Positions 41,719 to 48,897 of a stretch of 58,641 nt of DNA are shown in pieces. The stretch comes from a virus. Location: the IMG/VR virus record IMGVR_UViG_3300021090_000949, positions 1 through 58,641 of that record; one strand, 5' to 3'. The notes under the pieces were generated by a model. It searched no databases. It was not told the origin of the DNA and worked only from the letters and a program-made list of their open reading frames with translations. How positions within the stretch are numbered: position 1 is the first letter of the stretch; every line of letters starts with the position of its first letter. A program made the translations under genes and the position numbers.

Positions 41719-42595
41719 GCTCCACCTGTGCTGCGAATTTGGCGGCGGCCTCGACCGCGCTTGTGTTGGCAACGGAATCATATCGATAGGTCGAGCCAAG
41801 CTTGTTCGGGTCGACCCAATTGGTCTGCATCCCCTTACAGAAATAGCCAGACCAGAACATGTAAGTTGGAGTGCCCAGGTGCGTTGAAATGATAGTATTA
41901 CCACCACACCAGCCAACGAATCCGGATGCGGAGCGGATGAGTCCCATCAACTCGTCAAGGCTGGTCTGACCTACCAGATTCTCGACCGGCGCAGAGACCT
42001 GAGACAATAGTTCTTTGGCGAAGCGCTCATCCCAACGAGATCCGGTCAATAGCAATCGATACTCCGGCATGGTTTCGTGCAGCGTATCGAGAAATAGGGC
42101 GATTCTGGCGGTTGTCCAGGAGGCCAACCAGGTGCGAAACATGCCTTGATCGGAGAAATAGAGCAGCAGGTACTTGCCGCGCGAGAGCTGCTCGCCACTA
42201 TACCTGAGTTCCTCCGGAGTGGTCCGGAGCGGATAATCCCATTCGATGGCGCAGTCCGACAGAATCTCTGACAGCGTGCGCCCCTGTCTGAGCGAGCCAT
42301 TGACGCACAGGAAATGATCGAACCCTTCGAAGGGAGTCACGACGTCGCGCGACCCGAGCATGTAGCATTCATTGAATATTGACCGAGTCCGATTGGTCAA
42401 CGGCTGATGCCAGTAACCTCCGGATCGGCAACTCAACAAGCGCTGCACATATTCAAGGCTCCGCGGCCGATCATCGAAATCCCAGACCCAGACTTCAGGA
42501 TCGTCAATATGATGCACCTCGCAGAAAGATCGCAGCTTGAGCGCCACCCAATGCAAATCGCCCAGTCCCGGGATGACAAGAATCCTTGTGCTCAC
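41705..42595 (-). CDS. Glycosyltransferase, GT-B fold (GT9-like), paralogue
   Basis: A 296-residue protein: VIPGLGDLHWVALKLRSF at the start and FVGWCGGNTIISTHLGTPTY near the end. Clearly related to the neighbouring gene, so a tandem duplication with divergence. It likely transfers a different sugar in the same glycan. Confidence 0.75.
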   Translation of the reverse strand: MSTRILVIPGLGDLHWVALKLRSFCEVHHIDDPEVWVWDFDDRPRSLEYVQRLLSCRSGGYWHQPLTNRTRSIFNECYMLGSRDVVTPFEGFDHFLCVNGSLRQGRTLSEILSDCAIEWDYPLRTTPEELRYSGEQLSRGKYLLLYFSDQGMFRTWLASWTTARIALFLDTLHETMPEYRLLLTGSRWDERFAKELLSQVSAPVENLVGQTSLDELMGLIRSASGFVGWCGGNTIISTHLGTPTYMFWSGYFCKGMQTNWVDPNKLGSTYRYDSVANTSAVEAAAKFAAQVEHASQ

Positions 42596-43266
42596 TGCCG
42601 GGCTCCAGTCGAATAGAGACGGGGTATTTCAACTTCGCTCGGCCGCGGCCTGCCGTGGAAACAGACAACTGCCGCGTCCTCTGGGATCTTCCCGGATGGC
42701 TTTACATCAACTTTATAGCTGTAGATGCCCGACTGCACCTCTTGAGCGAAGACTACAGGAACTTGCGAGCGCTCGAGCTGCTCACGGATATACTCTTGAT
42801 CGCCGCGGTGGTAATTGCACCCGACGCCATGAACAAGTTCTGACCATCGTGCGCTCTGTGCGAACTTTGCGAACTTCAGGGTGAGCCAGGACAGGTCGCA
42901 GTTCCATGCCATGATCCCTGAAGCGGCGTTCCCATGATAGAAATCGCGGAGCATGAGGACGGCGTCGGTAGGAGTCAAGGCCCACTCACAAAGCTGCTCG
43001 ATCGGTCTGAGGATCCAGGTGTCGAGATCGAAGTAGAGCACGGGTCCAGATATCCGGAACAGTTCCATCTTGGCCCACCAACCCGGCCAGGTGTATGTCA
43101 GAGGCAACGCGATATCGACGATCGGAAGCACTTCATCCGGCCGATCGGTGAGACAGCAACTGCGATGATCTATGCCGACTCCTCGTTGGATCGCCGCGAA
43201 CAACTTGGCCACGTCGGTGCGCGTGAAATCTCCGCCGGATCGATACACGCAGGCAATGGTGATCAT
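42592..43266 (-). CDS. Glycosyltransferase, GT-A fold with DxD
   Basis: A 224-residue protein: VLYFDLDTWI (DxD metal/sugar-nucleotide site near residue 78-80), GIMAWNCDLSWL, YHRGDQEYI and CFHGRPRPSEV, the pattern of GT8-like glycosyltransferases found in phages and capsule loci. Coupled by overlap to its neighbours. Confidence 0.8.
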   Translation of the reverse strand: MITIACVYRSGGDFTRTDVAKLFAAIQRGVGIDHRSCCLTDRPDEVLPIVDIALPLTYTWPGWWAKMELFRISGPVLYFDLDTWILRPIEQLCEWALTPTDAVLMLRDFYHGNAASGIMAWNCDLSWLTLKFAKFAQSARWSELVHGVGCNYHRGDQEYIREQLERSQVPVVFAQEVQSGIYSYKVDVKPSGKIPEDAAVVCFHGRPRPSEVEIPRLYSTGARQ

Positions 43267-43517
43267 GATGTGATGCTCCCGTCGCTATGGCGATATTTGA
43301 CCTTACCGCTATCCTCGCCAACAAGCACGATCGGCGGCTTCTGCGGTTTTGGTGGCACAACATTCGTTCGATAAGGCTCTCGAAACACTGGCTTCACTGA
43401 TCCGAAGGGGACAATTGCTCCGCCTTCATTTCTGAGCCCTAAAATGATGAGTGTGACCACTGACGAAATGGCCACGATCGCCACTATCAAGATTCCCCAT
43501 TCGTTTGCGGTCAGCAT
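43263..43517 (-). CDS. Small single-TM protein
   Basis: An 84-residue protein from the ATG at 43517 (GAGGAGG upstream). One hydrophobic span at about 6-28 (GILIVAIVAISSVVTLIILG), then a Pro-rich basic tail (PPKPQKPPIVLVGED). In the middle of the glycosyltransferase island; may anchor the modification enzymes to the membrane. Confidence 0.65.
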   Translation of the reverse strand: MLTANEWGILIVAIVAISSVVTLIILGLRNEGGAIVPFGSVKPVFREPYRTNVVPPKPQKPPIVLVGEDSGKVKYRHSDGSITS

Positions 43518-44134
43518 AAGACTGCCTCCTCGATGGTGCACTTCGGAAAGCAGTCGATCGCGCTGTCCGGGCATGCGTTGATGCATGGAATATTGAGTTT
43601 CTCAAGATCTCGCGCGATGGGTGGAAAGCGGTTTCGCATCACTTCGTAATTGCCGACCGAGGCATGCGTCCCATCTTTATGGAGGTAATCTCGGTGATAA
43701 TTGTTGTGGCCATTTTTCTGCTGCATGTCAAATCCCAGGAGCACGATCTTGCCGGCCCCCAGAAGCGTCGCCAGGTTGATCGCGCAGGCTCCCGAGGACA
43801 GGTTCCAGTGGAGCACGGCCGGTTTGGTCGACAGACCCATGGCGTGTGCCTCGCGGAACACGACGCGAATACCAGGACGGTTGAGATGTTCTTCGCGCAC
43901 GGTGATTTTCAGGCCGCCGAAGTCTTCTAAACCTTTGCCATATAGGTCCGGCCAAAGCGGATCGCCGTAGAACATGACGTCAAACTGCCCCAGTCGAAAC
44001 GCGCAGTTGACGGCAATGACCCGGCGACCATCAAGAACTCGCGAATCGAATCCTGCCAGCGACGGTCCGCCACCAATGACGAAGACGGTATCGCCAGACC
44101 AGACCTGAGGAATGCTCCAGTATTTACTGTGCAC
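43511..44134 (-). CDS. DUF115-like nucleotide-sugar/glycan protein
   Basis: About 207 residues from the GTG at 44134 (reads VHSKYWSIPQVWSG, GAGGGCGAGG upstream). ATG at 44164 or 44182 would overlap the previous gene more. Core VFVIGGGPSLAGFD, RRVIAVNCAF, and VLLGFDMQQKNGHNNYHRDY match DUF115/glycosyltransferase-like proteins (motility-accessory and MptE-like). It is the first gene of the island and may act on sugar precursors or transfer. Confidence 0.7.
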   Translation of the reverse strand: MHSKYWSIPQVWSGDTVFVIGGGPSLAGFDSRVLDGRRVIAVNCAFRLGQFDVMFYGDPLWPDLYGKGLEDFGGLKITVREEHLNRPGIRVVFREAHAMGLSTKPAVLHWNLSSGACAINLATLLGAGKIVLLGFDMQQKNGHNNYHRDYLHKDGTHASVGNYEVMRNRFPPIARDLEKLNIPCINACPDSAIDCFPKCTIEEAVLC

Positions 44135-44576
44135 CCTCGCCCTCACCGGATTTGTTGTCCGCATCGCCTTGATCACCAGCACCCTCGTCTGTTTTCGATT
44201 CGACTTCCGCCTTCTCGGCTTCCTCAGCAGCTTTCACTGCCGCTTCGGCCTCTTCCGCAAGCACCTTTGCGTCGTATTCTTCGACGGTAATTCCGGCAAT
44301 AGATTCGGCTTCCGCCTTGTGCAGCCGCCGGGAATTGATGGCCACTCCGGTGACGGGGTGGATGACATCGAAATAAGCACCGCCGCGATGTTCGAGTTTG
44401 AATCTCAGCTTCGGCTTGGGCTCAGAGATCGGATCTAAAGCGACGAAGTCCGATTTCATTCCCTCCGGGATCTTCCATTGGCTATCGTCGACGATATGTC
44501 CCGGATAGACATCGAGCCTCTGAGCGCCATTGCGGAGAACGTGGCGGCCTTTGTTTTCCTTCAGCCTATATCGCAT
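44124..44576 (-). CDS. Hypothetical protein with acidic tail
   Basis: A 150-residue protein. Beta-rich first half (LRFKLEHRGGAYFDVIHPVT), then a highly acidic Glu/Ala helix (about 105-150, EEAEAAVKAAEEAEKAEVES). It follows the capsid gene after a hairpin, so possibly a head accessory protein. No family recognised. Confidence 0.6.
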   Translation of the reverse strand: MRYRLKENKGRHVLRNGAQRLDVYPGHIVDDSQWKIPEGMKSDFVALDPISEPKPKLRFKLEHRGGAYFDVIHPVTGVAINSRRLHKAEAESIAGITVEEYDAKVLAEEAEAAVKAAEEAEKAEVESKTDEGAGDQGDADNKSGEGEGAQ

Positions 44577-44592
44577 GATTCCTCCAATGAGA

Positions 44593-44620
44593 GTGCCGGC
44601 CGACTGTTTACAGCCGGCAC
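44593..44620. other. Hairpin downstream of the capsid gene
   Basis: Perfect 8-bp stem GTGCCGGC/GCCGGCAC with a 12-nt loop in the 81-nt gap behind the major capsid gene. No T-run. A structure here could stabilise the 3' end of the abundant capsid message or reduce read-through. Confidence 0.55.
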
Positions 44621-44657
44621 ATGGTTATAGGTACACGATCAATGATCGAGCAGACTA

Positions 44658-45689
44658 TTAGCTCACCGTTCCCTTTACGATGCCGCAATTGCCATCGTAA
44701 TCCTGCCCCAGACGGGGCAAGCGCATACAGATGACCTTGTTGTGCAGGTCTTCGTACGGCGACGGCCCTTCCCACGGGATATTGGCAGTCGGCATACCTT
44801 CGGCCACCTGCACGGTCTGCTCAGAAAGCTCGATCAACAGCGGAGTGTTGGTCGGCAGCTTCGGCGCCACCTGGCAAGCGACAATGCCGTCGATGTCGAG
44901 GATCACCTGCTGCACGTTACGCGCATCGTAATCATAGCAGCGGCGAGCCAGCACCGTACGCCAAGCATCCGGGACGAAGAGTGCCCACGGGCCATAATGC
45001 TTCTTGGTCGTGGACGTGAGGATCAGCTCGAGAACGTCCTCGACGATCTGCACACCGGTCTTTCCGGAAGCATCCCAAGCCGCACCGATCGTCGGGTTCT
45101 GCGTCCCGGTGAAATCAAGCAAGCCGTACAGCGGCGCACTCTTGTAGATCAGCGTAGTGGAGCGTCCGTTGAGGAAGACATCCTCAAGCAGATCGCCCAC
45201 CTGGAAGGCGGCATCCGCGGCCAGCGAGGTATCGAGCGGCGATCCCTGGTTCTGCGACATGTTCAACTCGCGGATATCGATGTCGTAATCCTTGAAGATG
45301 AACGGCAGAGGGATGTACGACCGGCTGTAGACCTGCCGATCGTTCGGGGTGCGCTGAGACGGCCGCATGCCGAGCTGCGCGGGAGCGGTTTGCGATACCG
45401 CATCCCGACCCAGTAGCGTGGCAGAGAAGCCGTCAAACGGAAAGCGCAATGCCCCGCCGTTATAATTGTACAGGAAGTTCAGGATCACCTGGGGCGCTGT
45501 GGCCACCGTGATCACGGTCCGGTCGATGCGCTTCCAGTCCTCTTCGCGCAACGTGGTCACGTTGGCAATGAGGCGTCTCTTCTGGTAGGCACGCCGGATC
45601 TCATTGATGTCTTTGCCCAAAGAGAGCACACGGCGAGTTACTTCACCCTGTCCCGCTCCTTCGGCCATTATCTCGAGGTTTGCAGCCAT
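44658..45689 (-). CDS. Major capsid protein (HK97 fold, encapsulin-like type)
   Basis: A 343-residue protein. The pattern GDLLEDVFLNGRSTTLIYKS, YGLLDFTGTQNPTIGAAW, ILTSTTKKHYGPWALFVPD and PNTPLLIELSEQTVQVAEGM-like C-terminal part is that of encapsulin-related HK97-fold capsid proteins. No obvious N-terminal delta domain; scaffold function is in the fused protease gene upstream. Confidence 0.85.
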   Translation of the reverse strand: MAANLEIMAEGAGQGEVTRRVLSLGKDINEIRRAYQKRRLIANVTTLREEDWKRIDRTVITVATAPQVILNFLYNYNGGALRFPFDGFSATLLGRDAVSQTAPAQLGMRPSQRTPNDRQVYSRSYIPLPFIFKDYDIDIRELNMSQNQGSPLDTSLAADAAFQVGDLLEDVFLNGRSTTLIYKSAPLYGLLDFTGTQNPTIGAAWDASGKTGVQIVEDVLELILTSTTKKHYGPWALFVPDAWRTVLARRCYDYDARNVQQVILDIDGIVACQVAPKLPTNTPLLIELSEQTVQVAEGMPTANIPWEGPSPYEDLHNKVICMRLPRLGQDYDGNCGIVKGTVS

Positions 45690-45759
45690 TGCTTGTCTCC
45701 TTTTGGCAATTGCTTTCGCATTAGTGTCATTCAGTGTTGTCAGCGATCGCTCACAGCCT

Positions 45760-46233
45760 TTAGCCGCGCGTGATCTTTACCCGAATCCGACCGGACGGAT
45801 CGGCTCCAGCCGAACCCGACATATTGACTGCCTCAAGAGCAGTCGCGATGATCGAGCCGACCTTGACCGTGCCGGCCGAAGTGTCAGCCACGACCTTGCG
45901 CAGCGTTCCGCCAGCACCGGATTCCAGTTTGTCGCCGATCGCGACGTTTTCACCGTCGAGCAGCAGCGCGTAGACTTCGTCTCCTTCGCGCAGCCAGGCC
46001 ACTTGAACGAGATCGTCAGTGGAGTAATCGAGAGTGATAGCCCCCCCACCGATGTTTTCCTTGGCTATCAGTGGGGTAATGGCTCCACCGGCGGTGGCGT
46101 GCTTACGCACCTTGCCGGTGGATAGAAGTTCGACGAAATGTCCGGGGGTGATTCCGGCATTTGCCTGATAACTCTCACTCAGATTCGGATTGTATAATTC
46201 ATCCGCTTTGAGGAGGATGGTGTTGTATGCCAT
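45760..46233 (-). CDS. Capsid decoration/head stabilisation-like protein
   Basis: A 157-residue beta-rich protein (AGITPGHFVELLSTGKVRKH; VGSIIATALEAVNMS) of the type often found between scaffold and major capsid genes and thought to bind the capsid surface. The exact family is uncertain. Confidence 0.65.
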   Translation of the reverse strand: MAYNTILLKADELYNPNLSESYQANAGITPGHFVELLSTGKVRKHATAGGAITPLIAKENIGGGAITLDYSTDDLVQVAWLREGDEVYALLLDGENVAIGDKLESGAGGTLRKVVADTSAGTVKVGSIIATALEAVNMSGSAGADPSGRIRVKITRG

Positions 46234-46306
46234 GGGAATGCTCCTTCTTATGACATGTTGAATTCGTTAATTGTTATCCTCGACATTCTCTCGATCCCGT
46301 CGTGGA

Positions 46307-47929
46307 TTATTTCTTCTCCGCTGCCGCCACGGCGGGCACTTCGGTTGGAATGTCAGGCACGCTGTACGCGCCAAAATTGTCCTGCGAGGTCGGCGCACTG
46401 CCCACCTGACCGGTGTAGTCAGCCACGGTTTCGGCCTTGATGCCGATCGAGCCCGCCAGCTTACCCAGCTCGGTCAGATCCTTCAGCTTCAATTCCTCCT
46501 TGGTGAACAGGCAGCCCTGATTGGCGACGATCTTCTCGATCAACCCATCTTTGGCCTGCTGTTCACGGGTCATCATCCCGCGCACGACATCGCTCACCTC
46601 CTTCGGGGCGGTAGCGAGAAACTGCTCCATTGTCTGTGGCTTAGGTGCCTCCGCTATAGGAGCGGGAGCTGCCGGTGCAGCGGCAACAGGCGCTGCCGCA
46701 ACGGTGGTCGGAGCCACAGCCGCAGGCGGTTTGAGGCGTTCGGCCCATTCATTGAGCTTGCACTCGGTCAGGCCCATCAACATCGGTCGATCTTCTTCCT
46801 TGAAAGGGGTCCGGTCGCACGCGATGAGATCCTTGATCAGATCCTCTTTGGTCTTCATCACACTCTCCTGGTGAATGGTTACATTTGCGGTCGTGGAAGC
46901 GACCGGGACATATTCTGTTTTTTCGACGACCTCAATGGGGCCATCAGCCACGACAACCTTATTGGTAGTTGCGTCGACGCTGAAGCCGCGCTTATACATG
47001 CTCGTGCTGGTCGTACTGCCCGTCATGTTATTGCGCCGCGAGGTGCGGTAAATGAAATAGTCGTCGTAGACTTCCTTGAGATAGTTATAGAACTCAGTCG
47101 AATCGAGGCTGTTGACGAAATCCCAGAGTTGCTGGGATACCTCGTCATGCGACAATTCGTTCGCGACGATCCACAGCGCCTTATCGTCGAGGCTCATGAG
47201 GAAAGCGCGATCCTCTTCGGTGAAATCATTTCCCTTATCCGAGAACAAGGCGTTGATTCGGGTTTCTTTAGTGTCGGGGCTTTTCGCTCCGAGCATCGCG
47301 CGCAGGAAACTCCATTTTCTTGGCATAGGCATAGCTGGCTCCTTGGAAATTGGTAGAATGATCTTCTGATTAGCTCGCACACCGCACCCATCCTCCCATG
47401 AGCAGGCGCCTGAGGCTCCGGGCAGCAACGCAAGATGATCGAAACGGATATTGGTGACCACCTCGTCATAGGTTTCGCCATTCCAGACGCCGGTGGTTGC
47501 GGTCGCATCGCCCATGATCCCGAGTGAAACGTCGATCTGTTCGCCATTCTGCAACATCTCGATGAGACGCTGGGGTGCGCGGGCAGCATCTATCCACGCC
47601 TCGCCACGCAAGCGCTGGTTTTCGGCGCTGACATTGGAAACGCGGCCGATGATAAATGATTCCCCCTCAGGACTGTTGGCCGGCACGAGTTCCGTTGCGT
47701 TCATCGGGTGGTAAAGCGTTGTCGCCTGCCCCGAGAGCGTGTCTGCACCCGCGCTAATTTCTGCAAACGAATAGAAACTCCGCGGTCCCGGCTGACCGGG
47801 TGCAATGATCCCCTGGTGTACTCCCTCGACCATGCCCACAAAAGGCACGACAAAATGGCGGCGGCCGTCGAGCGTTTCTTCACGCACAATGGCACCGCCA
47901 AGACGACAAGCGATATATTTGAGGCTCAT
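46307..47929 (-). CDS. Capsid maturation protease fused to scaffold
   Basis: A 540-residue protein. N-terminal protease domain of DUF2213 type: ITRxx-like start, LYHPMNATELVPANSPEGE (His ~74), IDVSLGIMGD (Ser ~133) and HLALLPGASGAC. The C-terminal half is a helical scaffold with a Pro/Ala-rich linker (about 420-450). The protease cuts scaffold and capsid during maturation. Fusion of both roles is seen in several siphoviruses. Confidence 0.82.
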   Translation of the reverse strand: MSLKYIACRLGGAIVREETLDGRRHFVVPFVGMVEGVHQGIIAPGQPGPRSFYSFAEISAGADTLSGQATTLYHPMNATELVPANSPEGESFIIGRVSNVSAENQRLRGEAWIDAARAPQRLIEMLQNGEQIDVSLGIMGDATATTGVWNGETYDEVVTNIRFDHLALLPGASGACSWEDGCGVRANQKIILPISKEPAMPMPRKWSFLRAMLGAKSPDTKETRINALFSDKGNDFTEEDRAFLMSLDDKALWIVANELSHDEVSQQLWDFVNSLDSTEFYNYLKEVYDDYFIYRTSRRNNMTGSTTSTSMYKRGFSVDATTNKVVVADGPIEVVEKTEYVPVASTTANVTIHQESVMKTKEDLIKDLIACDRTPFKEEDRPMLMGLTECKLNEWAERLKPPAAVAPTTVAAAPVAAAPAAPAPIAEAPKPQTMEQFLATAPKEVSDVVRGMMTREQQAKDGLIEKIVANQGCLFTKEELKLKDLTELGKLAGSIGIKAETVADYTGQVGSAPTSQDNFGAYSVPDIPTEVPAVAAAEKK

Positions 47930-48897
47930 GCGACCCTCCGGTGACTGTGCAGGGGGCGAACGTTATCCGTAATGCGATTGCGCGCGATATACGGCTTAGC
48001 GGCGCAGCGGCACTGCGGATGAACGGGGATCATTGACTCTATTTCATCGAGGCTGAAGACCTTCCCCTGAAGCGCTTCACATTCAGGACATACCCTGTCA
48101 TCACCGGCCGTGCTAAATTCCGCCTGCACCTCGACGGTCATTGCGGCATCAGCGCGACGTAATTCGTTGATATTTGCCAGATGATGCGCCCGAATTACTT
48201 CAGTCCGGGCGATCATGCGCGCTCGGTTCAGCCCGATCTTGTCGAGCCCTGACGCGATATCTTTGACCATCTCACGCGCCATCGTGAGCGGCGATTTCCC
48301 TTCCGCGATCCCGCGCGTCAGATTGGTGGTCAGTCCGTCGATCAGTTTGCGCCGGGCATCCGCGTTGACGACTTCCATTACCGTCTTGAGATCTTCGAAC
48401 GTGCGGGTATAGAGCACACCGACGCGGTCAGCGTGCACCGGGAGATTAAAGGCGGTGACGACCATACTTCGGCCAGGCAACGATCCCTGAAGCGGCAGTT
48501 CAAACTGTGCCCGTTCCAACTCTGTCTGCGCGCGTCCGATACCGAGCCGATAGGCAGATTGAATGTAGACATCAGTCCAACCGACGTTGATGGCGGTGTT
48601 GGTCCCGGGACGCAAGACGACTTGAAGGATGCCTGCCTCTTCCTGTTCTTTAAGCCAGAGCAGGAAGGCCTGTACTTTCGCGGCGGTGTCGCGTTCGAAC
48701 GCAAACTCGCGCGGCCGAGCTGCTGCCAGCGAACGCATCAAGGGCACCTCAATTGGCTGGATCCCAAAGCAATCGTTGTCGACGATCGAGAGCCGGATCA
48801 ACCGTAGCAACTCACGGAGGCGCTTCGCCATATCGCCTTCGAAGCGACGACGGAGACCGGAGGTCCGACTGGGATCAAGCTGACTGGGTGTCGGCAT
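47926..48897 (-). CDS. Mu F-like minor head protein
   Basis: A 323-residue protein. The C-terminal third has MARTEVIRAHHLA-like ARMIARTEVIRAHHLANINE and a four-cysteine/His zinc-like pattern CPECEALQGKVFSLDE...HPQCRC, both typical of Mu F/SPP1 gp7 head morphogenesis proteins that sit with the portal. It is separated from the portal gene by the exported-protein block. Confidence 0.87.
   Translation of the reverse strand: MPTPSQLDPSRTSGLRRRFEGDMAKRLRELLRLIRLSIVDNDCFGIQPIEVPLMRSLAAARPREFAFERDTAAKVQAFLLWLKEQEEAGILQVVLRPGTNTAINVGWTDVYIQSAYRLGIGRAQTELERAQFELPLQGSLPGRSMVVTAFNLPVHADRVGVLYTRTFEDLKTVMEVVNADARRKLIDGLTTNLTRGIAEGKSPLTMAREMVKDIASGLDKIGLNRARMIARTEVIRAHHLANINELRRADAAMTVEVQAEFSTAGDDRVCPECEALQGKVFSLDEIESMIPVHPQCRCAAKPYIARNRITDNVRPLHSHRRVA

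Noticed and set aside
41719-41916. N-terminal extension of the GT-B enzyme
   Set aside because: It reads over the 3' end of the paralogous gene in another frame and lacks family similarity; the start at 41718 has a good ribosome site.
46271-47356. A 361-codon plus-strand frame opposite the protease/scaffold gene
   Set aside because: His/Arg/Gly-rich low-complexity translation with no ribosome site; a shadow of the GC-rich coding strand.
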